Shown piece by piece: positions 55,223-64,000 of a stretch of DNA of 64,000 bases. Location: NCBI RefSeq assembly GCF_030269925.1, contig NC_085123.1, positions 3,906,001 through 3,970,000 on the forward strand, written 5' to 3'. The DNA is from Bombyx mori. Taxonomy: Eukaryota > Arthropoda > Insecta > Lepidoptera > Bombycidae. The notes beneath the pieces are model-generated. The model was not told the origin of the DNA, searched no databases, and was given only the letters and a program-made list of their open reading frames with translations. Each line of letters opens with the position of its first letter. The stretch's first letter is position 1. The translations under genes were made by a program, and so were the position numbers.

Positions 55223-56283
55223 TATATAAAAACATAAATAGCTATTCAATTTAGGCTTTAAGTTTTATTTCTTTAGCTTTATTTTTAAATAAAAAACAGT
55301 CTTGACAACATAATAAATGACAATTAAATGCAAATGATTCTCGATTTTTTTAAACGAGGACCCAATTAGTTATGAGGGAAGTTAAAATTTTAACGTCAAA
55401 ACAAGAACCGAGGCTATTTATTCTTAGCTACTCGACAATGATAATATAAATATAGCCGTTCGACATTTTAATAACACAGGATACACGTGTCGCATGTTAA
55501 TCACGAATAAAAAAATAAAAAACGAATTAAATACTAAAGGCGTGAATATTTCACTTCCTTTACAGTCCGGAGTATTAGCTACTGACTCTTAAAACGATTC
55601 GATGATCATTAAGTTGACTCTAAGCATCGCTAATGCTTTGATTTGAAACGTATATATTATTACACAGAGCATTGTCGGTTTCGTCACGGTGCTCCAACTT
55701 CGCGTAAACCCTTTGTCGGATGACTCAAAGGTGATTAAATTATATTTGGCACGTGTTGAAAATAACACATGTTCACGCCTAACGTCTTAATTTCTTCGAG
55801 TGTTTCGTGTCGAATGCAACTCTCATGTGGGCTGTACTTTACGGATTGCTGTCGAAATATAATTATTATATTTCTTAATTTCTTTTTGTTTAACCCGTAT
55901 GAGATAAGTGTTGCTCAAAATTAACTTAAACCATACTTAATACCTAGTTGTAATAAATATATTCTCAATCTTAGAATAGAATTAATCTCTCATTTATACG
56001 CAATAGCGGCCCGTTCCGGCTCCGCTCGGTTCTATAACAAAAATTTCAACGATATTTGAAGGTTTTTTTTTAGAAAGTGGTCCTTTTATTAAAAATAAAT
56101 TGCGGCATAATTACAATAGTCAGACATATGCTGTCGCGACACTTTTTGTGATTAATAATGTGTTCTACAAAGTCGTAGTACATTATTTTGTTTTATGATC
56201 AATAAATAGTTTTTGCAGGGCACGCGATGTTAAGAATATTTTATGTATTTTTTTTACACCTTGGCTTTTACACATTATTGGAG
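55223..56283. other. Intron, nothing recognised
   Basis: AT-rich. A small GC patch at 56010-56030 (GGCCCGTTCCGGCTCCGCTC) resembles the end of some non-autonomous elements but is too short to classify. Confidence 0.4.
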
Positions 56284-56595
56284 TTTTTTTTTATTTTTTA
56301 TATTGCTTCGATGGGTGGACGAGCTCACAGCCCACCTGGTGTTAAGTGGTTACTGGAGCTCATAGACATCTATAACGTAGACGCGCCACCCACCTTGAGA
56401 TACAAGTTCTAAAGTCTCAGTATAGTTACAACGGCTACCCCACCCTTCAAACCGAAACGCATTACTGCTTCACGGCAGAAATAGGCAGGGCAGTGGTACC
56501 TATCCGCGCGGACTCACAAGTGGTCCTACCACCAGTAATTACGCCAATTATAATTTTACGGGTTTGATTTTTTTATTACACGATAAAGATCTAAT
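56284..56595 (-). mobile_element. Bm1 SINE, lacks tRNA head
   Basis: T-run and ATATTGCTTCGATGGGTGGA through CCACCAGTAATTACG to the GGGTTTGATTTTTTTATTAC segment, so it retains the middle region but not the head. Confidence 0.88.
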
Positions 56596-56917
56596 TTTTT
56601 TCAAAAAAGATTATAGCCCTCGGGAAGAGTGTAGTTTCCAAACAGTGAAATAATTCTTCAAATCAGTTCAGAAGTTTCGGAGCCTATTCAATACAAACAA
56701 TTATTTCCTCTTTATAATATTAGTATAGAGTATAGATATTGAACTATGTTAAAATCCTTAAACGAAGCTAAGGCAATTATGTGAGTATAGAAGTATCACT
56801 TGGAACCCTCATATAAATTATTCAATACGCGGGATCCTCTTATCGCAAAGACGAAACCCCAAATTGCCACACCTCAAGCCATTACTAGTTACTTCTATGT
56901 GCGTTACACATAGCGTT

Positions 56918-57906
56918 AAAAGTCGTCGTGGCCTAAAGGTTAAGACGTCCGGTGCATTCGTATGTAGCGATGCAACGGTGTTCGAATCCCGCAGGCAGGT
57001 ACAAATTTTTCTGATGAAATACGTACTTAACAAATGTTATTGACTTCCACGGTGAATAACATCGTGTAATAAAAAACAAACCATCAAAAATAAAATTTGC
57101 GTAATTACTGGTGGTAGGACCTCTTGTGAGTCCGCCCGGGTAGGTACCACCACCCTGCCTATTTCTGCCCTGAAGCAGTAATGCGTTTCGGTTTGAAGGG
57201 TGGGGCAGCCGTTGTAACTATACTTGGCTGCAGCTGGCTGAATGGAACCGGAGGTATGAAAGCGGAGAAACCGCGGGGGTCACAAAAATGTTTTTCCCAG
57301 ACGCTGGAGATGCATACCAAATCGTGCGCAAAATAAAGCCACGGGGGGTAATAACACAAGTACTAACAGGGCACGGTGGGTTCTCCGAATATTTGTACCG
57401 ATTTAAGTGTAAGCAGAGCCCATCGTGCATCTGCGAGCCCAGCGCGATTGAGTCTGTCCCTCACATACTTCTGGAATGCCCTGTTTTTGCGACTGAGAGG
57501 TGCGAGTTGGAGCAGGAGCTACAGATGGGGCTGAGCCTTAACAGCATAAGCCACATTATGCGAGAAAAACAGGAAAGGGACATTCTGTTGAAGTATACAA
57601 CGAAAATAGCCGAACGCACAATAAAACGTAATAAAGCCTGACCCATGCTTCCACCTTATTAGAAATAATATGGCCTGGTAAGCATGGGGACTTATTGTTA
57701 AAAAACAGTGTAACTTCACGGAATGTACTAACTTTGGAAATAAAAATTAAAAAATCAAAAACTCTAGGTAAACAGATAATAAAAAATGACAATAATTCAC
57801 ATAACCACTTCTAAGAGCTCTGACAAAGTCAGGGGAAAACGGGATTTATTTTATAAAAAAAAAAAAACTATACTTGGGACCTTAGAACTTATATCTCAAG
57901 GTGGTT
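56918..57906 (+). mobile_element. Bm1 SINE with head, split by a LINE
   Basis: Head GTCGTCGTGGCCTAAAGG and B box GGTGTTCGAATCCCG (56921-56993), middle, and body to 57227. It is interrupted by the LINE at 57228-57867 and resumes CTATACTTGGGACCTTAGAA at 57868-57906. Confidence 0.88.
57228..57867 (+). mobile_element. 5'-truncated R1-like LINE in Bm1
   Basis: Flanked by AACTATACTTGG (57216-57227 and 57866-57877; the two A bases overlap the tail). The ORF C-terminus is open from the truncation to TGA at 57639-57641: FFPDAGDAYQIVRKI, TGHGGFSEYLYRF and SCICEPSAIESVPHILLEC, matching 27219-27602. The 3' UTR is much shorter than in the other copy and different, ending in a 13-A tail. Confidence 0.85.
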
Positions 57907-57914
57907 TTAAAATT

Positions 57915-58191
57915 ATGCATTAAAAATACATTCAATCAATAAAGAAAACATTACACACACTACCATGTATTTGACACACACACAGATATAGGTACTCTTT
58001 GTTTATTGCCAAACTTTTTTTATTGCTTAAAGTCTGTAGTTAAATTGAGAAACAGTTAATATTGCTTATCTTTCTTGGCGAAATATGTGCCTATAGAAAT
58101 ATAATAGTCTTTGACAATAGAACCATAATAATGTTCAAACTTATAATTTCGATTAATTATAGTCGAATTTCGACTACTGGGGGACCGCTAG
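57915..58191 (+). mobile_element. Helitron-like H1 copy, 3' part
   Basis: Matches 1590-1915 of the first copy. It keeps the TAGTCGAATTTCGACTA hairpin and ends CTAG at 58188-58191 before T. It stops 23 bp short of the unc-4 splice donor. Confidence 0.75.
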
Positions 58192-58214
58192 TTATTTTAA
58201 ATCTGTGTACTTAC

Positions 58215-58387
58215 AGCGACTCTGCTCTCCTTGAGGTCCAGCCTCATGGCGAGCGCCTCTCGCATGAACACGTCAGGGTAGTGGGACGCCAGGAAGGCTC
58301 GTTCCAGTTCCTCCAGCTGCCACGAGTTGAAGTTAGTCCGCGACCGTCTTCTCTTTCCGCTGTCGCCATCATCATCTCCTACCCCAC
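58215..58387 (-). CDS. unc-4: unc-4 homeobox exon (homeodomain 1-46)
   Basis: 173 nt between acceptor TTTCTTGTAG|GTGGGG and donor GTCGCT|GTAAGT. The first two bases finish a codon from an unseen upstream exon; then [11 protein letters not shown], a short acidic lead-in, and homeodomain residues 1-46 (58352-58215): [32 protein letters not shown] and [14 protein letters not shown]. Phe8, Trp11, Leu16, Phe20 and Leu40 of the helix core are present. With the next exon the 60-residue domain is complete and matches the UNC-4/UNCX class (the [14 protein letters not shown] and [16 protein letters not shown] segments are diagnostic). The upstream exon with the start codon and promoter was not found in 58.4-64 kb. 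Confidence 0.95.
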
Positions 58388-59486
58388 CTACAAGAAATTG
58401 AAGTTACCGATTAGCATCACTGAACTTATCTCAGTATTTAAGCATATGAAAGTGTGAGTAAATTTTTGATAAAAAAAAAATTAATAGTTTAAAAAAACTA
58501 ATAACAAAATACGCTTTTATAGAAAATCCAACTAAAAAAATAGAAAATAAATTTTAATTAAATTGAATTAAAAATAATGTAAGAAAAAATGATTTTATTG
58601 TAAAAAAAAGCGTGTTGTGTGTTATTGTATTGTCATCGGTCCTTAATAAGTATACCAAATTTCGAGTTAGTCCGACGTTTTGAAGCGGGTCAAAATCATG
58701 TTCAAAGATTCCGTTACAAACATACATACGTCTGAAGCTAATAAAAGCGTATTAAAAACATTTTATCTGATTTATCCCGCCGATAAGTTGAAAATCAAAA
58801 CTAATTAATGAATTACGTTCACCTATAACTGCATATTTACAATATTTTATAACACAAACCAGTTTCGATTTAAAGCCTCACACCACCACCGAGCATACAA
58901 CAAATCAAGAGCCTTTAAAATCTCCAAACGAATTATAATATTGATGAAAGCGTCAAAAATTAATAACTCAATTAATAAAGCATCCCTTAATCGAATCTGA
59001 GAGTCGAAAATTGAAGACGGAACAGTAATAAAGACACCGGCAGCCGACAAACTCCATTTAGACAATTCCTGCGCAGTTAAAACAAAGCCGCGTACGGGGG
59101 CCCATAAAAAACAAATGATCTCCTACAAAGCGTCCGAACAAGTTTTAGAAAATAGAATATAATTTCTAATTTTCTCTCGGTGATTTTAATTAAAAACGTT
59201 CCCCGGAGAGCGGGACGCAGGCACCGCACCGCGACAAGAGAGACAGGGACGACGGTAAATCACCCGCTCGGCCCTCGGTGGGGCTAAATAAATTACAAGT
59301 GATTAAAGAGAACACGCTTCTGTTGTGTGTCGTTGTTTTGTGATTTCGGTCGTTTTTTAAAAGCGAATTATTGTACTAACACTCGCGCTAACGTAATCGG
59401 CTTGTTTCGGAACTAATAAGCGAACAAAACCTGTATTCTCGCTAGCTAATCTTTGAATGTGTTGTTTGGAAACGAAAGCCTAAAGT
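58388..59486. other. Probable unc-4 upstream intron
   Basis: No coding exon with a suitable phase-1 donor was recognised on minus. A GC-rich patch at 59195-59285 (GCACCGCACCGCGACAAGAG, CCCGCTCGGCCCTCGGTGGG) stands out in AT-rich surroundings. Confidence 0.4.
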
Positions 59487-59680
59487 ATCCACTGAGTTTC
59501 TTGCCGGATCTTCTCAGTGGGTCGCGTTTCCAAGTCCGGTGATAGATTCTGCGAAGCCACTGCTCTTGCTAAGGCTAAGGTTACCAAATTCTTTCAGATT
59601 GAACCTGTGAGCTCACCTACCCGTCCGCGAGAACTTGGAATAGCCCCTTAGGCTACCTGCAAATAGGTATACAAAAAAAA
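59487..59680 (+). repeat. LINE 3' end, family B, with target duplication
   Basis: Flanked by AGCCTAAAGT (59477-59486 and 59681-59690). Begins ATCCACTGAG, three bases before the paired part of the hairpin, and ends in an A-run. Confidence 0.9.
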
Positions 59681-60624
59681 AGCCTAAAGTTCGATAGCTT
59701 TATTGAAACCTATTAACATTTTGTGCGAGAACAAAAATAACTTGTCCAGTTTCTGAAGCATTTCAATTAACCTTCGTTCACTGTTAGCCAAACTTTACAT
59801 ACATCGATACGTTATGTTGTCGCCTTAAGAGAAATCGTAAATTATTCACGAACGAAAGAGACCGGCTTAAGGCAATTAACGTAGGCGCGAAAGGAACAGA
59901 TGATGGTTATTGTATTAAAACAAACGATCGCCTTGGGCCCACAGACAACAGTTTTGGCGCACTTTAATTTAGTCTGTTACATGTTTTAGTGTCGCAGGGG
60001 TCGGGGGTGGGGCGTTGGGGGAGGGGTGTTCTTCGTTCTAAATATCTGCTATAGAGGGTGTAGCGCGGTTAATAATTTTGGTTCAGTGAATAATTTCTAC
60101 TTTATTTAGAACGGCGAAGGAAGGTATTTTAATCTTTGACGAGTTACTATGTTTTATTGTTTTGGAACGAAGTTTTGGAATGAAGTTCCTTATGGGACGA
60201 TGCGGAGGGGTACCCTAACCGGGAAAGAACGTCCTTAACGTAAGATTTTTATTATTTATGTATAGTCTTAGTATGATGGTTATTATTATTATTCATATAA
60301 ATAGCTGTTTCTTTGCATATTATTATTGTATATTTTTTATAAATCATTGTGAATAAAATAAAGTTGATAACTTTGTTAAGTAGTTTTATTTTATTTTTAT
60401 CAATAGAAAAATCATAATAAAAAATGTATACCCGAATAATTATTTTCTTTATACCTCGAATAGAACTTAATATTAATATTTTTATAATAAGGAACTTCGT
60501 TCCTATCCGGTGTCCCACGACACCACACACTTTTTTTTTTTTGAGTTTTGATAAATTTAGTAAGTTAAGGTACTTTCGAACCTGCAAAATATATTATTAC
60601 GCAATTACGTTGGCTTTATTAAAA
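59681..60624. other. Probable intron, nothing recognised
   Basis: A G-rich run lies at 59995-60030 (GGGGTCGGGGGTGGGGCGTT). The open frames at 60252-60587 (minus) and 60424-60795 (plus) overlap each other and have no domain. Confidence 0.4.
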
Positions 60625-61010
60625 AACTTGTATGTACTCGTATCGAGCGTTGTGACCGTGCCGATGTTCAAAACCCGCGGGCAGTTTCTAAGACTTCTAC
60701 TGAAATACGTACCAAATAGATTCTCACAAATAATTTCCACGCTGAAGGAAAGACTTCGTGTAATAAAAAGCAAACCCGAAAATGTTAGGGATTAGCGTAA
60801 TTTCCAATGGTAGCGTATTGTAATTCGTCACGGGTACCATTATCCCATTTCTGCCGCAGAGGATTGCGTGCGTCCTGTTAGAAGAGTGAAACAGTCGGAA
60901 TATAATTCAGATTTCGACATATTACATCGTGATGGGCTGCGTTGCTAATGTTAATGAAATACCGGGAACCACTTTCCACAAACTCAATTCGTTTGTCGGC
61001 AATAAAATAA
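60625..61010 (+). mobile_element. Bm1 SINE, very diverged, nearly full length
   Basis: Order of blocks follows Bm1: head with GATGTTCAAAACCCGCGGGC, then CACGCTGAAGGAAAGACTTC, CAAACCCGAAAATG, TTTCTGCCGC and a decayed tail. It is among the oldest copies here. Confidence 0.6.
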
Positions 61011-61189
61011 TTTTTAAAGATTATATATATTTTTACTTTGGATCCTGAGTCACGGATACCGGTGTGCTTAGTGCGACTTTTTTAACTTCTCGATCACGTA
61101 AAAGTTAACTTAAAATTTAATGGAGAGAACAGCTTCCCTTCATTTACCACTCGCACTAAGCACAAAGAAACACACATACGAGAAAAATG

Positions 61190-61480
61190 AAGTTTTATTT
61201 TTATTGGACTTGTAGGCAGATGAGCATACGGCTGACCTGATGGTGAATGGTTACCGTCGCCCATGGACTTCAGCAATGCTAGGGGCAGAGCCAAGCCGAT
61301 GCCTACCGCTTAATACTCTCCAAAAGCCTCGTTTGAAGAAGGACATGTCATAGCGCTCAGGAAACACCGTGGAGACCAGACCTCTGGAAACGCACTGTGG
61401 ATGACCGCAGTGGCTCCAGGTAGTATGAACGAACTCTACTCCGGTGACGGGCGGTGCGATGGTAAAAACGAGATGATGGT
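61190..61480 (-). repeat. LINE 3' end, family A
   Basis: TTTTTATTGGACTTGTAGGC on plus through GGTAGTATGAACGAACTCTA and a GGTGCGATGGTAAAAACGAG end; second longest A copy, with an internal loss after ACACCGTGGAG. Confidence 0.8.
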
Positions 61481-61589
61481 ATCCGAATACGAACTTTGTG
61501 GTACATTAAATTAACTAAATATTTGGAAAACTAGACTCGTTTTCCAGAGCCCTCGATTTGAATCACGTGTTAATTGAACAAGAGCATAA

Positions 61590-61800
61590 GCACATAGTAT
61601 GTAAAACAAAGTCGCTTTCTCTGTCCCTATATCTGTCTGTCCCTATATATGCTTAAATCTTTAACACTACGCAACGGATTTTGATGTGGTTTTTTTTAAT
61701 AGATAGAGTGATTCAAGAGGAAGGTTAATATGTATAATAACATCCATTAAATAGTGGAGAAATCAATAATAAATTACAGTTTCCGAAGCGAAGCGAGGGC
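61590..61800 (+). mobile_element. Helitron 3' part, terminus decayed
   Basis: Body as at 46262-46480 (plus orientation here); ends GCGAGGGCAGGTCGCTATT, so the CTAG has mutated to CTAT. Confidence 0.65.
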
Positions 61801-62239
61801 AGGTCGCTATTACCTACTATATAAAGTGATAAAACAGATAACATTAAAAAAGAAATAGCAATACATTATTAACATACGAGAAATTTCGCTTCAATAAATA
61901 CAATTTACATTTTTATATTTCTATTAGACGTAGTATAAGAGGGTATCATGAATCACATGCAATTTACGTGATATTTTGGCGAGATCCATATCTTTATTCG
62001 TGTATTGTCTGATTGCTTTTTCATTGGGCTATTATGTAGATTTATTGTGGTTATATCAGCTAAGATAAGAAATGTTGGTTTCGTTAAAGTGTTTAAACGT
62101 AAAAATAAAACAGATTTTCATAGAATTTATTATTTTACGAAATTCAATTAGGTTTCACAATATTTCTTATGTTTCTAATGAAAGCACGTTCGTTTATTAG
62201 CATTAACTAATACGCATTACGATGTTGTTTGTGTGTTGT
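61801..62239. other. Probable intron, nothing recognised
   Basis: AT-rich, no repeat or coding frame of note. Confidence 0.4.
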
Positions 62240-62400
62240 TTTTTTTATTTTTTTATTGCTTAGGTGGGTTGACGAGCTCACGGCCCACCTGATGTTAAGT
62301 GGTTACCGGAGCCCGTAAACATCTACAACGTAAATGCCGCCACCTACCTTGAGATATAAATTCTAAGGTCTCAGTAGTATAGCTACTATGGCTGCCTCAC
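62240..62400 (-). mobile_element. Bm1 SINE, 3' part only
   Basis: T-run and ATTGCTTAGGTGGGTTGACG to AGCTACTATGGCTGCCTCAC on plus, then homology ends. Confidence 0.85.
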
Positions 62401-62927
62401 TTTCGCTAGTTTTGAGTATCAGAAGTACTTTCAAAAGTAGTCATTGTATCAAATCGTAGAAATAGCCTCGGATATTGAATTTGGTATTAGTCCATGGACA
62501 ACATAAATAAATGCCAACGCCCACCATGTCGGTTAATTCGAAGTCTAAATTATGATGTCTCTCAATTAACTAAAATTTTGTAAGGCTGATATAAACATAG
62601 TGACCTCTGTTTTTAATGTGACATAAATTATATATAATATTCAATTTCGATGCAATAAAATATTCACCTTAAATCTAGGCTAATGTTATGTTGATAAAAT
62701 AACGTTAGGAAATGACAAGAACCAATTAAAATGCTAATGAAATTAGGCTATTATGTATGTATTTGTTTATTGATATTTGTTGATTGGAAAATAATTATTA
62801 ATATTCCTTCCGGACTAAGATATATAAGTGCTTAAAAATCCTGAATTAATCTGTCTCCTTTTTTATGAGTTATAAAAAATCGTTTGTCCAACGCTAGCAT
62901 ATTAGGGGCGGAATGCAGAACATGTTT
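62401..62927. other. Probable intron, nothing recognised
   Basis: Only a vague Bm1-like scrap (AACATAAATAAATGCCAACG near 62500). Confidence 0.4.
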
Positions 62928-63170
62928 TTACTGATGGTAGGACCTCTTATGAGTCCGCGCGGGTAGGTACCATCACCCTGCCTATTTCTGCCGTGAAGCA
63001 GTAATGCGTTTCGGTTTGAAGGGCGGGGCAGCCGTTGTAACTATACTTGAGACCTTAGAACTTATATCTCAAGGTGGGTGGCGCATTTACGTCGTAGATG
63101 TCTATGGGCTCCAGTAACCACTTACACCAAGTGGGCTGTGAGATCGTCCACCCATGTAAGCAATAAAAAT
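62928..63170 (+). mobile_element. Bm1 SINE, 5'-truncated
   Basis: ACTGATGGTAGGACCTCTTA to CCATGTAAGCAATAAAAATA, close to consensus. Confidence 0.9.
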
Positions 63171-63470
63171 AATAATGTTAAAGAAAATATAACGTTAAAA
63201 CGAGCGAAACAGCGAGCTATCGATATTTTAACGCAACTTAGACCCCAATAACCCTCCAGTAGCATGACTATGAGCTGAGACACTAAGTCGTACTCTCTTT
63301 GTGTTTGTCTAAGTCTATTAAGGTGTAGGTACGACTCTATTTGATTTTGCTCCTTTTTTTGACGTGACAACGTCTTATAATTCGATGGCGCCGGCTGCAC
63401 GCACGAAAAAACATGACTCATGCGGCGTTACCTCGCTCTGAGGCGAAGTATGAAGTTCAGTGAATAGTGA
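63171..63470. other. Probable intron with a GC-rich patch
   Basis: 63360-63445 (GACGTGACAACGTCTTATAA, GATGGCGCCGGCTGCACGCA) is GC-rich and looks like a conserved or repeated block. Its family is unknown to me and no coding is supported. Confidence 0.35.
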
Positions 63471-63475
63471 ATGTG

Positions 63476-63590
63476 TTTTTTTTGTTGCCTTTGTAGGCAG
63501 ACGAGCATACGGCCCACCTGATGGTGAGTGGTTACCGTCGCCCATGGACTTCAGCAATGCCAGGGGCAGAGCCAAGCCGCTGCCTACCGC
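63476..63590 (-). repeat. LINE 3' end, family A, short form with target duplication
   Basis: Flanked by ATGTG(TT) at 63471-63475 and 63591-63595. On minus it starts GCGGTAGGCAGCGG, the same 5' end as 40805-40926. Confidence 0.85.
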
Positions 63591-63810
63591 ATGTGTTGTC
63601 AATTGTTTATAGCAACGATAATTGCGATGATTGAAAAATGAAACCATTCCATCAGTATTTTCTTATGACGTTGTCACTTTCAACTATCGTCAGTAAACCG
63701 ACTTTACAGACAACCGATTTTTTTTTTATTTCAATCGCTCTCCTGTGCCCTTGCGATACAAAGAATATGTCATTTAGTGAATAGGAAACTATTTTTATCG
63801 ATTACAAGTC

Positions 63811-64000
63811 TGCCTTGAAAGTAACTGGAAGTATATATATGTTAATATCGATAATCTCTGGTATCGGCATACGTACGTAATTACTATGTTTATTAAGCTT
63901 TAAGAGTTGGAGGCGAAATTAATTTCCATTTAAGGTTGTTTCTAGATTAATTTTATATAGTAATTCATTTATATTTTCGTTATAGTTATATATAAAACTG
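63811..64000 (+). repeat. Direct repeat partner of 47897-48092 (runs off the window)
   Basis: Same sequence and orientation as the copy about 15.9 kb earlier; it differs at a handful of positions (e.g. ATCTCTGGTATCGGCATACG against ATCTTTGGTATCGTTATACG). The right end is not in the window. Confidence 0.9.

Larger units (their letters stand above)
36220..58214 (-). other. unc-4: unc-4 large intron, 21,995 bp
   Basis: It joins homeodomain residues 46 and 47. Donor GTCGCT|GTAAGT at 58215/58214, acceptor at 36221-36220. It holds numerous SINE and LINE insertions, a mariner and Helitrons, listed separately. No nested gene was found on either strand. Confidence 0.88.

Noticed and set aside
57288..57641. 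Host gene encoding a cysteine/histidine protein
   Set aside because: The motif, the truncation and the target duplication mark it as a LINE ORF end.
58062..58457. 131-codon plus-strand frame over the homeobox exon
   Set aside because: It is a shadow of the minus-strand unc-4 exon; the minus strand has the conserved domain and splice sites.
60252..60795. Overlapping open frames of 111 and 123 codons
   Set aside because: AT-rich, low-complexity, on opposite strands, no domain; partly in a decayed Bm1.
58388..64000. unc-4 first exon
   Set aside because: I searched the minus strand for an ATG-led frame ending at a phase-1 donor and found none with convincing coding character, so it is not called.

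Overview
The window reads as lepidopteran nuclear DNA, almost certainly the silkworm Bombyx mori or a very close relative. The basis is many copies of the Bombyx SINE Bm1 on both strands (tRNA-like head, typical AATAAAA tail), mariner elements, Helitrons ending in CTAG, a BEL/Pao LTR retrotransposon and several LINE 3' ends. I see no prokaryotic operons, CRISPR array, rRNA or true tRNA gene.

The only host gene I can support is the 3' part of an unc-4 (UNCX-type) paired-like homeobox gene on the minus strand. It has three exons: 58387-58215 (homeodomain residues 1-46), 36219-36080 (residues 47-60 plus a basic tail) and 35053-34534 (C-terminal region, ending in an eh1-like FSIESLL motif just before the stop). 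Splice sites and phases agree. The homeodomain is split by an intron of about 22 kb, full of transposons. The 5' exon(s) are not visible and probably lie beyond base 64000.

Layout. 1-17.6 kb is intergenic: SINEs, LINE tails, Helitrons, a minisatellite and a foldback element, with no gene seen. 17.6-29.8 kb is a tandemly repeated module (unique flank, 5' end of a DD37D-type mariner, then an AAGCT/AAGAT pentanucleotide array). It is interrupted by a 7.15-kb BEL/Pao element (18580-25731; LTRs of 1053 bp differing at one base; CTATT target duplication) and by a 5'-truncated R1-like LINE lodged inside a pentanucleotide array. 29.8-31.4 kb holds SINE/LINE debris. 31.4-37.1 kb is poor in transposons and contains the last two unc-4 exons and the probable 3' UTR. 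36.2-58.2 kb is the large unc-4 intron, with a near-complete but inactivated mariner (43147-44431), a Helitron (50231-50825), nested Bm1 copies and a quiet stretch at 50.8-54.0 kb with GC-rich patches. 58.4-64 kb is probably upstream intron, with further repeats.

No new multi-gene system is evident. The observations most worth checking are a hairpin in one LINE tail family where a compensatory change and repeated 5' ends coincide; a retrotransposon with almost identical LTRs but a reverse transcriptase that has lost its core; the pentanucleotide module; and a Helitron-like end only 23 bp from the homeobox exon's splice donor.
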